In this document: positions 30,180 through 42,776 of the stretch, one piece after another
Position numbering within the stretch: position 1 is the first letter of the stretch
Layout: each line of letters opens with the position of its first letter
From: Amoebophrya sp. A120
Lineage: Eukaryota; Sar; Dinophyceae; Syndiniales; Amoebophryaceae
Assembly: GCA_905178155.1 (NCBI GenBank)
Contig: CAJINV010000009.1
Coordinates: forward strand, 2,023,373 to 2,087,372
Reading direction: 5' to 3'
Length of the DNA: 64,000 nucleotides
Made by a program: the position numbers and the translations under genes
The notes under the pieces: model-generated
The model's input: the letters and a program-made list of their open reading frames with translations, nothing else
Told to the model about the DNA's origin: nothing
Database searches by the model: none

Positions 30180-33100
30180 CTAAGCGGTATCTCCTTCGAC
30201 TTCAAGACGCTCGAGGTTGAAGGTTTTGAGGTTCTCCTCTGTCGCATCAACAAAGAGTAAAAGTATGACCTTGGCGAAGAGATCTGCAGCGTCGTGCGCA
30301 TCTATCAGCTCATACGCTGTTATTCCCTCACGCGCACGGTGTGGCGTGGCACTTTCGGTGAGAAGGCCCCACCTTTCGCCATTTTTGTTCTCGGAAGACT
30401 GCGCTCCTCGCGATCCCGCAGCACTTGCACTGTATTTTTTCGTTGCCGGTATTCTAACGAGCATTGAAGACGACTTGTAGAAGTTCGTGACCGGCGTAGT
30501 AGTTTCCGTTTGGTCGACTTCGGCGATCGGCTTTTTCACTTCTTCTTCCTGGTCGAAAACGTTATGGGTCCACCACCGCGACAGTGCGTCATAAATAAAC
30601 GCTGCTGCTTATGAACAAGAAAACCCCGCCCGTGGAAACCAGAGAGATGCTTGCTTCCCCAGGTTTGGTGGCGAGTTTGAAAGATCATCAAGTGTTCTCT
30701 TTACGAGCTTTCTTCATCTCCGAGTGGCATTGATGAATTTTTGGTACACCATGGCTAGTACAACTACTTGGCGCGAACAAAAAGTGCCAACGTACGGCAT
30801 CGCTCTGGCCTCGGGGGACCTTGTGTGATGTATTCCTCGCATCTTTCATGCCATATTCTTGACACATCTGTATTCGAGGCGACATCTTGAACATCTACAT
30901 CCTGCGCTGCCGCTGGAGGTGTCGCAGGATCCCGGTTCTCCTTGTCCTTGCGGATCTGCGCTGATACAATTTCCAGTTGTTCCTTGAACAGCTGCATGAA
31001 CCACGTGCCGGACGTAATGGGTGAGGCGAGGAGCTCCGGGGGCGGCTGCTCCCTCGGGGACGGCTGCTGCTCCCCCAGGGTGGACTGCTGCTCCCCCCCT
31101 GCTTTCGGCGACGGCGGATTGCCACTGCGAGTACTCCTGGAAAAGCGACTCGAAACTCCGGCGATGAGTTTACCAGCGTACTTGTTAATGTTAGCAGAGC
31201 TCGGGATGAGGCTGCGCGAGGGCCGCACTTCTGTGATTGGGCGCAGCTCTCCAGAAAGCATACCGAGTATCATTTTCTGCTGTGCACCGCCGTTGCTGCC
31301 GGCTCTGGGAGCCATCTCACGAATCGTCGCTATGAACTGTGCCCAAGTCAAGAGATGATGACCGGGATAGTTGCGGTCCTCGGAAGGAACACGTACTCCG
31401 GGAAAGCGATAGGAAGCATCGTTTTTACCCTGCGCTGTCGCCAACTGCTTCCATTTCTCGAAAATTAGGTTCCCTATCTGAACCGGATGAGTAACGTGCA
31501 TCAGTTGGCTGCCGTGCAGCAGATACGCGGGCAAGAACTGCGGGAGGTACTGCTCCATCAATCCACCTACCATACCCCAAAATTCGACATTCCAGGCTAC
31601 AAAGTTGGACTCAGCGATGCTTTTAAGCCCTCCTCCAACGTGTCTTCCCGCTTCCCTTGCCCAGCTCTCGAGGAGCACGTGACCAACTGCAAGTTTGGCG
31701 TCTCTCTGCGCCTTCGCTACCACTTGAGAGGGAAGAGCGGCCAAAGGCAAAGCTATTCCAGCTACCTTGGCAATGGCTTCCTGCTCGAGTATTGCAAAGC
31801 GTTGCTTAGCTGACAGGAAATGGTGCAGAAGCGTCTCGCGCACAATTGCTGCCATTCCCACTGCTCGAGATACTGCCTGCTCTTGCTCTTGTGGAGGTGT
31901 TGAAGGTGTAGCCTCTTTGTTCTCGCCTGCTTCGACTACTTCTAGCAGCGGAGAAAAGATACGATTGAAAATCTGCAGTGGTAGATTGATTACACCCGTG
32001 ACAGCTATTTCCGCGCCCTTTGCTGTCGCTTTTTTGCCATATCGGTTCCAAAACGCCGACGCAATGCGATCTAGAAGTTTCTCTGTCGTCGTGCCCTCGG
32101 TCTTCTCGCTGGTGTACTGGGCTTCGAGCGCCTGCAGAAATACCTCAAGCACGGCATACATGAGGTCCGTCATATCATCCAAACTGAAACCTTTTCTCTT
32201 CAAATCTTCTTTCAGAGGCTTCGCCCTTTCCTTTATTTTTTGTCTGAGCGCTTTAATCTGTGTCAAAACGAGCTCCGCTGCCTTGGGTACAAGCTCCGGC
32301 TCTTCAAATCGCTTCAGTTCGCCAAAGGTGAAGTCGAAAATCAACTTTTTGTGTGCTATTACGCCGTCGCTGCGTGTAACGGACGTGTATGCCCATGCCG
32401 AAGACTTCTCAATAAAAGAAGAGCTCGAGAGCGAGGAGGAGATGGAGCTGCTAGTTGTCCTCTCTACTACTTCACCTTCATTGCCATTGGTGCGTGCTGC
32501 GGCTTGAGGTGGAGCTTGACAATTGTTGTAGTCGAACTGCGGCTTCCACAGTAGAGCAGGGGACGGACCAACGTGTTGGCCTTGGCGTTGCAAGGCATCA
32601 TGTGCGTGCACGTGCTGGTCGAGTTGCAGAGCAAAGGCCGCGACAACCTCGCGACTGTCCTCCTCTTCGGCTTCGCTACAGAGGGCATCTGGAATGAAAA
32701 CGTCCGTCAACTCGGAGATAACCAAGAAAGTCTTCGCAACTTCTTGAAGAATGTTCCTCAACGATTGCACGAAGCCAGCACCGCGTCTGACGGAACTTGC
32801 TCCAGTTCCACGAAGCCGACGCCACTGGTGCCGCACCATTTGTAGTACTCCTCCTTGCCCCTGTTCTCGCCTTGTGTCCCCTGTGTTATGCACGTCATCG
32901 GCGCCACGCAGCCACAAAAGCAATTCCTGCTTTATCTTTATTGTTTGTGACGGTGGCGCCTCCGCTTCGGCTGTCGTAGTCCCTCCTACTTCCTCCATCT
33001 GTCCTCGGAAAAGCTGCTCCAGCTGTGTTTCTCGCGATTGAAGGTCTTTCACTAACTGCGTCAGCATCAAATACTCCACGCTGTCGTTTTGCTCGTGGAC

Positions 33101-35629
33101 ACGTTGTACTTGTTGACCTGACTCATGGTCCTGCGACGCGTGTTGCGCAATAAGTAGTTCAAGTTCTCGCGTAGCCAAAATCTGCCCGCTGAAGGAGCCA
33201 TGAGGTTTCCCTCCGTTGAGTAAATCCTCAAGATTTTTGCGGACGGTTGTTGGAAGCACTTCCGCTTCTTGTCCTCGACTACTATCAATAGTCGTCGCGG
33301 CAGTCGTAGCCTGCGAAATCTTTTCGTTTTCCAAAAGTGTCAATCGTAGATGCTCCTCGTACAGAAATGCGTTGATGCGCGCGTACTGCTCGTCGACTTC
33401 CGCGCTTCGGTCGCCAAGTAGCGGAGGATAGTCGGCGACCACAACAGCCACGGGGGCTGCCATCTTTGAAGATGCGTCTTCATCAAATCCTTCTGGTTTT
33501 GCTGCTTTCTGCCTGCTCTTTCCATTTTTCATACCGGCCAAAACGCTGTCGACGGTGTGGTAAAGCATGGATCCTGGATTTTGCGCCGTCATACTATGAA
33601 AACCTGGTGACGCGACCCCGAGCAGGCCGCGGCCGAGTCGCGAAGCTGTGGGTGACCACGATGATGGGTTGGCAGCTAGGTAGGCTTCTATCGCGGAAGA
33701 TGGCGCCGTAGAGATCTCCTGCTTCTCGCGTCTTTCTCCTGTAGTTCCTTGTTCATCTACTTCTTCTTCTTTTATATCTTTACCAGAAGAAGCGAAGCTT
33801 TGGCTTTCTTTTCGCCGGTTTTCGGCTTTCCACCGCCGATCACTCCGACTCTCACTTTCTATTTCTTCGTCAACGTTATAGATGTTTTTTTCAAAGCCGC
33901 CGGGCAGCAGCGCAGGTTGCGGCAGCTCTTCCGTGCCCGAAAGCACTTCGAGCATGACGCTCGCCGGATTATCCTCGTCTGGCATAAGAGGCAACTCCGG
34001 CTCAAAAATCAGCGTCTGTCGCATTCTCGTGATTTGTTCGCGCGCAGAGACGGCTGCTGCATGGGTCGACTGCTTTTCGTCTCTCGGGTTCAACATGTCA
34101 AGTCGCGCTTTCCTTTCCTCCTCGACGAGCTGATCGTGAAAGTGTGTAAATTGACGCATCAAAGTCTCCATCGTCTCCAAAGCCTTGATCGCTGTGTTCG
34201 CACCGCTCGTGAGCGTCGTTTCGACGTCTTGCGCATACGACTCGTAATCCCTACTCGGCGGCTGGCACTGGCCTTCATTCACATCGCCAGTGTCAGGGTC
34301 GAACTTGACTGCTGGGTTCTTGGAACCGCACGCGCCGCCCAAAGTAGATGCAGAGTCGGACTGGTCTACTTTTTGCTCGTCGTAAATCCTTTTTAGCTCC
34401 CTCGCGTGCGCGTTCTTCAGTTGAGTGATCTCTTCCTCCGCTTTCTCGAGCTTTTCCGCGTCCGAATCTCCTCCTGACGGGGAGTTATACTCGCTCGGCG
34501 ACGGGCTGGGAGTCTTTTGACCATTATCAGCCACGTCGATCTCGATTTCGTTTTCCTTTACACCCTTTTCACTTTGATTCTCATCAGCCCTGCGGTCGCC
34601 CCCCTGATTCGGCTTCCCTCCAGGCCGCAAATTTTCTTGCTGCTCGATCTGCAACTCAGATGATAAACTGTGCTTGCGTGATCTTGATCGTGACTTTTCT
34701 TTTGCTTTTCCTTTGATGTGTGCCTGTTCTTGGTGTTTGACGTCGCTTGGTTGAGGAGCAAGAACTTGCAGGTTGCTGCTGGCCGAGGATTTCGATTCCG
34801 CACCAACATGTTCGTGTTGAGTTTTGGAAGCTACTGGCACTTTTTCGTCCGCACCGCTGGAAGCTTTCGCTTTCGTCGTCGCTCCTGTTCCAGCAGTGGC
34901 GCTGGTGCTCCTGCTGCGTCCCACAGTCTTCACGGCAAGAGGTGCTGCAGGCCCAGTTCCTAGCACTGACCACGTACTATCATGGTCGCGCTTGTTATTC
35001 TTTGATGTTGACGACTTGCGAGTGCGTTCGCTTGCTGTGGGCGGCGAAGCGGACGTGGATGTTTCTGAGGTGCTGGAGGACGCTGGATCGTAATCGCTCG
35101 TGCGTTCATCTTCATCAAGATTTTTAGCTTCAGTTCGCGGCCCTGCCTCTACTACGCGTACGCCATCTTTTTTCTTCCCTACGTCTGCCGTGCCCGCATT
35201 CTCCGTTGTTGTCGTTCTTGATCTTCTTGTCCCCGTGTCGTGCACGCGGCCCAGCTCGACATCAACAAAAGTAGTACTCTCATCATTCCCCGCAGGGTTT
35301 GTGCCCCTAGGTACAACGTCGGGACGCGCGCTCCTGGTAGCTTGTTCACCGCCTTCAAAGACGTCTAACAGTGCTGCACTAAAATCGTCGTCGCTGCCAA
35401 GGTCGGCCAAAGTCGTGGAGCGCTGCTCGTGCTCGTCGGGTATTTTATTTGTTGGAGCGGGCTTCTGATGCTTCTTTGTCCCCGCCGATTTGTGTTTCGT
35501 CTGCCTCTCCTGCTTCCTCTTGCGGCTGTAGGCGTTCGAAGAAGATGAAGAGAACGACTGTGCCGCCTCTCGCCGTGGCGTGCCCGATGAAGTAAGGAAG
35601 TTAGTTGTTGGATTTTTCAGAAGTTTCAT
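30180..35629 (-). CDS. Very large hypothetical protein, two exons
   Basis: Exon 1 (30820-35629) and exon 2 (30180-30604, or 30601 if the second of two adjacent acceptors is used) join at CACAAG|GTCCCC and AAGCAG|CAGC. They give about 1,744 residues and the continuous sequence HERCEEYITQ, then FIYDALSRWWTHNVFDQEEE. The open frame begins at a TTG at 35656; the ATG at 35629 (MKLLKNPTTNFLTSSG) is the likely start. Residues 1-480 are Ser/Thr/Lys/Glu-rich and disordered. Residues ~490-1,450 look folded and mostly helical, with leucine-rich amphipathic stretches (LVPKAAELVLTQIKALRQKI, LYAVLEVFLQALEAQYTSEK, VEFWGMVGGLMEQYLPQFLP). A Pro/Gln-rich linker precedes the C-terminal helix, and exon 2 adds a polar tail. 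No family is recognised. The context gives no clue to function. Confidence 0.75.
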
Positions 35630-36155
35630 TTTTATTGAAAATTTTCGAGATCGCAAAAGGTGTGCTGTTTTGTTAGTGAGCAGCAGCAGGGCAGACGAAC
35701 AATACTACAACACCGCCGCGGAAGATTGAGATTGTTCTACTCTCTCAGGCGTAGCATAGCCAACCTGTCGAAAAAGCGCAAAACAAATTTCACGATATAA
35801 AAAATATACACAAGGCGAGCGCAAGCTTCATTGATAGTTTGAAACCATCAGGCTCACGGGTGCGCTGGCAGGTCGACTGGACTCTGTTTGGCATTCTACC
35901 TGAAAAAATGTTGGCAACATGCTTTCGGCAGAAATGAACTCGAGAGGGGAAAGCTGGAAAAATGCCTAGTATCCGGAATTGGAACAATTTTCATGCAACA
36001 GCTATCGATCGGCATCGGGAGCAGGAAAGTTCCAGACTTTGCCAAATCCTTCCAAATCCAGCTCCACACTTTCCCGCTGAAATCCAAAGCCGAGAGATGC
36101 CCTTCCCCCCGACCACCCCCCTGAAGAAAATGCAACTCACATGCTGAAGGCTCTT
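35630..36155. other. Intergenic, no gene seen
   Basis: A 0.5-kb spacer between two minus-strand genes. No ATG-initiated frame of note on either strand. Presumably the 5' region of the large gene to its left. Confidence 0.4.
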
Positions 36156-36680
36156 CTACTGTTCCCGCCCACCTGAGCGGGAATTTGATTTCGCTTGGGC
36201 CCCATCAAGCGCTTGGGTCGATGATGGGAGCGCTTGCGCTTGGCCCCAAGTGCTCCCATCATCGACGGCCCTCCAGCAGGCATTTCGTTTCGCATTTGTT
36301 TCTTCTTTCCTGAAAATTCTAGAAAAATCCAAGCAAGTTCCATCATCGGGTGCGCCAGAGCATACGTCCTGGTGTGAAGCGGACTTTGTTGTAGTTGTCT
36401 CTTCCTTCTGTTTCTGCTCTACCTCTGCCCGCAAAACATCTTCGTCATCGAGGTCGTCGTCGCCACTCGTCTCGGTGAACAAAGGCGCCAAAGAGGAAAG
36501 CCACGCATTACTGTCCTCGGCGCGCACGACAACTCCTCCATAGGAGTGCTCTTTGTTGCCTTCCCTTATATTGGAAGGGAACACGAACTCGACGAGCTCA
36601 GGAGCACAACGAGGACACAAAAACGACAAAACACAAGGCGCCCACAAGTTGACGCGTTTTTTGCGCTTGATTTTCCACAT
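36156..36680 (-). CDS. Small hypothetical protein
   Basis: The ATG at 36680 gives MWKIKRKKRVNLWAPCVLSF, followed by CPRCAPELVEFVFPSNIREG and SYGGVVVRAEDSNAWLSSLA, about 174 residues in all. The N-terminus is very basic, then hydrophobic with one CxxC (LCPRC). The middle is acidic (SGDDDLDDEDVLRAEVEQKQ). The C-terminal ~45 residues overlap a perfect 15-bp hairpin and may be non-coding or a later insertion. The open frame extends upstream to 36746 only from a TTG. No domain is recognised; a secreted or membrane-associated small protein is possible. Confidence 0.45.
   Translation of the reverse strand: MWKIKRKKRVNLWAPCVLSFLCPRCAPELVEFVFPSNIREGNKEHSYGGVVVRAEDSNAWLSSLAPLFTETSGDDDLDDEDVLRAEVEQKQKEETTTTKSASHQDVCSGAPDDGTCLDFSRIFRKEETNAKRNACWRAVDDGSTWGQAQALPSSTQALDGAQAKSNSRSGGREQ
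36217..36266. repeat. Perfect 15-bp hairpin
   Basis: Arms gtcgatgatgggagc (36217-36231) and its exact complement (36252-36266) enclose a 20-nt GC-rich loop. It lies in the 3' part of the small gene at 36156-36680. Flanking copies of gcgcttgg suggest a short duplicated block. It could be a terminator-like fold or remnant of a small inserted repeat. Confidence 0.6.
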
Positions 36681-37647
36681 GATTTTGAATTTGATATATT
36701 TATCTAAGTAACTGCTTCGCGCGGTCCGTCGCGGTGGGGGCAACAAAATTTAGTTGGGCATTTGTAGCTCCCAACACGATGCTTGGCCTGCCATCAATTT
36801 AAATATTAATATCCTTGTCTTCTTCATAACCATGATCAGAAGATGTTGTGACGTGCTCCGACATCGTTCTTCTTCTTGTTGATTTCTTGGTACTACGGTC
36901 TCATCATGAGTGACATGGTTCAGATGTCAATTTATGCGTTTGAATCATGACCTGATTCACATGTCAATTTATGCGTGTGTCGTGTGTCCGTGACTTAGAC
37001 TTGTTACTCAGTTGTGGTGAAAGAAGTAGACTCGACATTTGTTTCTTGTAGGTACTTAATGACATGATATTGACACGGCCTCGGACTCGGCGACGTCCGG
37101 GGGGGATACCCTCCAGTGTACAACTACTTCGTTTTCCTTTTGCAGTAACAAAAAACACAGAAGCATGACAATCGATCGAGCTCCCTGTGTGGTCTCAAGT
37201 CGACCTATGCTCGCAAAAAACAATGTGATCCACGCGTTTTCGTTCAAATTTTTTTATTTTTTGTTCAACTTTGACCCAAGCATTCTACCTTTTGTCATCT
37301 TCCGTTTCGTCGTGATGTCGTTGTGATCGTATTCGTCCGCTGGAAAGCGAAAGATGAACAAGCCGAAGGGTACCATCTCAGCACTTGCACTACAGTGCCC
37401 CATGAATTATATATCTTCATGTTGGAGGTTGTAATCTTTATACAAAGTCGATCGCGCCGTCGATTCAAGGCAGATATTGCTATTGGAGTATGCGTCGTTA
37501 GGAAAATGAAAATCAATCGTGTGCTTGCGATCGCTTTTATTCAACAAGGAGACTCCCATCAGCACCAGCACCACGTGCCGGCGGCTCATTCTGCTGCCGC
37601 CCGCGACACTGCGAGCCAGTTTGACGAACAGTCTTTCAACCACCTCC
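36681..37647. other. Intergenic, no gene seen
   Basis: Nearly 1 kb downstream of the REXO5-like gene. The fragment gtcaatttatgcg occurs twice, near 36926 and 36962, each close to an aatcatga or acctgatt word, which suggests a short local duplication. Otherwise no feature is seen. Confidence 0.4.
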
Positions 37648-40600
37648 TCACCTTCGCGTCACGTGAAGCCAGTCAACAAGGCCTTCGAAAACGAGTTTGT
37701 TATCGAACGCGTCCTTGTGAAGCACGTCGAGCGGTACGGGCACTCGCTTGTCGTTCTCGGCGTTTTTTGCCATCTTCGCGCGGCACGGCACCGAGAAGTT
37801 TTGCGTAATCTTCAGTGGACATGTCCCCTCTTCGACGGCGTTCAAGGCGTGCTGTTTGTGGAGAAAGGAGACGAACCCGAAGTCCAACACCTCATTAGTG
37901 TAGTTGTGCCGGGGTAGCCGCGCGCCGATCACCACGCCATACAGAGAGAAGCTATTGATCACTTCCCGCTCTGACAGGAGTTCCGATAGCCGTATGTTGT
38001 CTAGCGGAGAATTATTGGCTGCCTTCTTGCCCTTCCCTTTGTCATCACGGCGCTGCTTCCAATCCAAAAAGACGTCGGTCGTCGCGGACAGGATGTCAAA
38101 CCTGATTTTTTTGATGTTTTCGATTCGACGCAAAAGAAAAACGGACGAGGACGATTGTACTAGGAAACAAGAAAAAATCGCCTTGTTGGTCTTCCTTGTT
38201 TATCTTTGAGCTTGTTCTTGTAGAGACAAGCCAAATCCAAATGGCACTACCAGTAAAGAGTAGAAAGAGGCACAAAAATTGCATTGATTTTGCAGATGAT
38301 GAAATTTATTAACTTCGTGCAAATGAAATGCGATCAGTGTCAACGTAGTTATTCTGCTACAAGATCAGATCATACACATCCATATGATTCATATCGAACA
38401 ACTTAAACACATCAATACGCGTCGTCCCGATCCTTTTTGGTTTCAAACTTGACAAAGCACTCGCCGCGCCAGTCAGACGGGTCTTGCTCGTTCAACTTCC
38501 AGACCAGCGGTCCCATTTCTATCTCCTTCGGCGCGAAGGCCTTCAAGACCGCCTGGGTGGCGGCGTTCCGCTTTGTGTTCCCCCGGCGAAAGTCGCGCGA
38601 TATGTGCTGCACTTTCAGCAGCAGGGGGTAGGTCTTCATCGGAAATGCGAGGGGCGTAAGGTCTGGCATGTTGGGGCTCTGCGTTGTCGACGTGGTCTGA
38701 TTTAAGGTATCTTGCTCCGCAACCACGGTTGGCGGCAGCGGCGGCTTCTTCAGCTTTCTCGCCACTTTTTCTTCTGCCTCGCTGACGAAGAGGTCGTAGG
38801 TGCGACGGAACCGGAAGGCCTCCTTGCCCGCGATAGAAAGCATGTATCGGCACCGGGCAATGGGATCGATGTGGAATTCCTCCCAACTGGCCGGATCCGG
38901 CTTCTCCGCCAGCATCATCTCGGCGAGCGCGCGCACGGTGTGAAACTGGTGCTTCTTCTCGTACACTTCAAACAGCAACGCGGTGTCCACGAGGTAGATG
39001 CTGAAGCACAAGCGCAGGGCCAGGGACGCGTGGTGCAGGCAGTGCCCAACAAGGATGGTTTGCTCCTCGGCGAGTACATCCGAAACCTGCTTCCTCGCCT
39101 GCTTCCAGGACACGCCGTGCTCCTGCAGCTTTTCCTTGGTCAGCCCCGTCTCGTGGGTGCGCAGGTCCAAAACGGGCAGCTCTGGTTTCACCAGGATGTC
39201 CAGGACGACTTTGCCGTTGCTGGCGTGGTCTCCCTCCTCTATGCGGCCCCCGCTGCTGTCGGCCATTTCCACGAGCGTGACGCGGGCGAGATGACGGGGG
39301 TCGAACCCGACCTCCAGGTCGCCGACGTAAATCGTGGTCGTCTGGATGGCGAGTATGCGACACCGCTCCAGACCTCCCCCCTGCAGAATGATGGGCTCCT
39401 CCGCGCGCTTCCAGCCGCGCGGAAGCGGGTAACGCCACGGTGGCGACACAAACTTTTGGAAGTTCGCGTGTTTGCGTGTCCGTCGCATCAGGCTCGTCCA
39501 GCTGCGCCAAAAGGCGTTGTCGCGCATGGGTTTTTTTCGGGCCGCTGGTGCAGCAGGAGGAGGCGATAAAGACGTCGCTGTGTCTGTTTTTTGTCGTTTC
39601 GCATCAGATTGCTCGCGCGGCTCGACCACACCCGAAGCGGATCCACTTGCAATGCTGCTCTCAGCGCCGCGAAGATCTAAATCTCGCTGGCCGGTGCGCT
39701 TTAAAGAGGACGTCGTACCTGTGCCCAGATCCCGGAGACCGAGCCCTAAATCAGGAACGGCGTTCTGTGCGAGATCGGCAGTGTTCTCTCCAGACGGAAT
39801 TGTAATGGTTTCGACTTTTATTTTTGCGGGTCGCGGCGGCGGCGGCAACTTGGTTGACGCCACGTCCTCTTCGAGATCGGCAAGCTCGAGGCTTTCGCCC
39901 CTCGCTGGTATGTTTCCTAGCTCTTTTGCCGGTGCGATATCTCCTCCAGACGTTGACGTCTTCTTTGGTGCGGAGTTGCCGCGCTTTACAGTACTAGGGA
40001 GCACCTGTTGTTCTGCTCCTGTGCCTGCAGCCGCTCGCGCCATTGTTTCCCCCACAGTACCTGTCCTGTTCGTCGGTGAAACAGAAGATTTGGCATCGTT
40101 TATTCTCGCGTCCTTTTTGCTACCGCCAGCAGTTCCGACGTTCTTCAGCAGCCCGGCTAGTGCGCGCTGCTCCAGCGTCTTGGGACTGACGTCGTACTCA
40201 TCGACGTCCTCGAATTCATCCTCATAAGGATCCTCTTCCTGAAACGGGTCGTACTCATCCGGATCATCGTGCTGGTCGCCACGGCTCGCTCCGGTTTCAG
40301 GCACCCATTCGTCCTCCGCATCCTCCAAAAGTTCTTCATCGCCGTCTCCGGAGTTGTTTTTCTTCCGGTGAAACAAGTTCATGATATTGTCTACGGCGGG
40401 GAGCGCATTGTTGTCGTTCTGCGGCGGCACAAACTCTGCGGCCTCTGCTCCTTTGTCTTTCGGCGAGGAGCTACCTGCAGGAGCAGCTGCTGTTCCTTTT
40501 ATGTTGCTGTTGCGCAGGATTTCGTCTGCCGCGGCGCCCGCGAGGGCCGCGGTTGGGCTAACATTTTCGGCTTCTTGCCGTTTATTGTCCTTGGAATTTT

Positions 40601-41854
40601 TACTCTTAGCAGGTGCAGGAACAGTGTCTGCTTTCTTCGGTACATCCTTCTCGGAAACGACGATGCGCAGTCTCTCAGCGATCAGCCGGTCGATCTTTCC
40701 GGTGTTCAGAGCCTGTTCCAGAGCGTCGAGGTCTTCGAGGGTTTCCACTGTGTCGATCGCCTTCTTGACTTTCGCCATTGCGACCGCGGAAAGCGCAACT
40801 TCCGGGTCCTGGTCGATGGCACCAGCGGCGATCGGAGATGATCCGTCGGCTTTTCTCTTCGTCGCATTGCCACCAGCCGCGGTTTGTTCCTCGTCCTGCT
40901 CGTCGTCCTCCTCCTCGGTACCACTCTCGTCGTCTTCAAAGTCGCTCGCAGTCAATCCTAAACGGTCAATCAGCACCTGGTCAATGTCGCCGGTGTTCAG
41001 GGCGTCGTCGAGTTCGCTGAGTTCGTCAATGCTCGTTGCAGACGAGATCGCCTGCCGCATCTTCTCCTTGCCTGATGAGATCGAGCAATGCGGGGTAGGA
41101 AGTCGGGATCAAGTTTCGAGTCGAACATACAAAATCAGAATCAGCAATATATATAGTTACTATATAGTAAAAGCAAGCCGCAAGCATGAACATCACGAAG
41201 CTTCATCATCATCCCGTCGACATAAACGTACCATTTATGCAAAGAAACACAAAAAGAGCAGAAAAAACCGCAAGGTGAAGTAGAGGACCAAATTCACCAG
41301 AACAGCAAAGCAACTGCTGTACCTTTCTCCGACAAGACGCGGACGTCTTTCGTTTCGCCCATCGCAGCAGCAGTTCCGGCGTCTACGCCATCTCCGCCGG
41401 GTGGTCCGCCGAGCAAATCGTCGTCTTTCGTGGCTGCCGCGGTACCGCCGGCTTGCCCAGGCCCTATTCCCAGCCTACTTCCGGAAGCCGGTCCTGCTCC
41501 CATGTTCTGGAGCGCTGAAGCCAAGGTGTCAAAAAAGGCTTGCCTCGTGGACGGGTATTGCATAAAGGCGGTCGAGGGATACTCAATGCGCGGTTTGCGC
41601 TGCTTTGCGGGCTGTGCTGCTGGAGTCCTACCTTGATACGACGCGCTGCTGGACGACGCGGTAGCGCCCGATCCCGTGTACCAGGACGTCGCTGAGGATG
41701 CGTCGTCGTGGTGCCACGAGTTGTCGCCATGATAGCTGTAGTCGTCGCTGGACCCATACCAACCACTGGACCCATAATCGTAATTGTAGTCGGAGCTATA
41801 GCTGCTGTTGCCCCAGCCGTTCGCTCCATCGCTCCACTTTCCTTGGCCCTTCAT
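37648..41854 (-). CDS. REXO5-like exonuclease-fold protein with two RRMs, three exons
   Basis: Exons 41323-41854, 38419-41071 and 37648-38101 join in phase (AAAG|GTACAG to CATCAG|GCAA; ACGC|GTATTG to AATCAG|GTTT) for 1,212 residues. The N-terminus is Tyr/Ser/Gly-rich. Next are two similar ~40-residue motifs (AISSATSIDELSELDDALNT and AIDTVETLEDLDALEQALNT), resembling the C-terminal motif of U2 snRNP A'. After an acidic linker, residues ~755-925 have the REX/RNase-T DEDDh fold (DLEVGFDPRHLARVTLVEM, LDILVKPELPVLDLRT, TILVGHCLHHASLALRL). The first Asp-x-Glu and the His remain, but the two later catalytic Asp positions are Ala by eye. Two RRMs follow (GECFVKFETKKDRDDAF; DFGFVSFLHKQHALNAV), the first split across an intron. 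REXO5 has the same exonuclease-RRM-RRM order. A possible donor (GCGAAG|GTGAGG) lies just before the stop. Confidence 0.82.
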
Positions 41855-42269
41855 TTTGTCGCCAGAACAAGGGCAACAGCCATAGTAATATCGTTGAAAG
41901 GTGCTATTTTGAGACGTAGGACAAGACTATGCTCAATTATTCATAATTACGGGGCGTAGCGGTCCTACTCATCCATGTACAAAACCAAAATGAAATGAAT
42001 AAAAAAGTTCTTTATTCTTGATACAAATACAAGATCAAGAATAGTTGTCGCTGCTGTCGCTGTAAAAATTTGAAAGCATTCCATTTGTGATGTGTCGTGT
42101 AATTTTGGCTTCTTTTGCAAGCAAGAACACCACGGAAACGTCATTTCCATTTGTTTGAAGAAAAACGGAGCTGGTGCTATTTTGGAAGTAAAATTTGGAT
42201 GGGGATCGGCTTGTTAGAAGGAGGTCAGATCATGGAGGCAAGTCTACTTCACGAACTACTTATGGAATG

Positions 42270-42270
<1 letters not shown>

Positions 42271-42299
<29 letters not shown>
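42271..42299. repeat. GAT trinucleotide microsatellite
   Basis: An uninterrupted run of GAT repeats, 29 bp, in intergenic DNA. It is a simple sequence repeat with no associated gene. Confidence 0.9.
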
Positions 42300-42301
<2 letters not shown>

Positions 42302-42438
42302 GAAGCGAACATTTGCTTTTGCCTTTAGCAAAGATCACGAAGATGGACTCAAGAAGCATTCTTTTCTTTTTGTCCCTCACGCGACAAAGAGACCTGCTGC
42401 TGCCGAGCAAAAAAATCAAACAAAGAACATCTTCACGA

Positions 42439-42454
42439 GTACAACTAGTTGTAC
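42439..42454. repeat. 16-bp perfect palindrome
   Basis: GTACAACTAGTTGTAC is a perfect palindrome in the spacer 3' of the TSP1 gene. It is possibly a binding site or chance; nothing else supports a role. Confidence 0.5.
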
Positions 42455-42776
42455 ATTCATACGTACAGAGCTTGTGCTCATCGTTTTTCTACTTCCGAAT
42501 GTGCATGGCTAGGTGTCTTATTCTTGGGGGAAATGCGAGTAGTCGTAGTCCAGGTTGGATGTTCTACCTGTTCCTCAACAATGGACTAGAGCTAGACATC
42601 GACAAAAGCGACCTTCGTGTACTGATTCTGATACTGTGCTTCTGCTTTTCTTGTTGTACAGCATCAAAATAACAGGCATGCAATGGGGTTTCTTGGGTAA
42701 AAAGGGGGAGCATCTTGTTTTATTTTTGTGTTCTTTAAGGGCGGGGAGTATACTTTTGTGGCGGTGACGTAGGAGC

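Larger units (their letters stand above)
41855..42776. other. Intergenic, no clear gene
   Basis: About 0.9 kb between the REXO5-like gene and the TSP1 gene. It holds a GAT microsatellite and a 16-bp palindrome, listed separately. A plus-strand open frame of 185 codons starts at TTG and depends on the microsatellite; I do not consider it coding. A last exon of the TSP1 gene could lie here, because that frame ends at a good donor. Confidence 0.4.

Noticed and set aside
42115-42672. Plus-strand frame with a poly-Asp run
   Set aside because: Starts at TTG; the Asp run is the GAT microsatellite and the rest is not protein-like.
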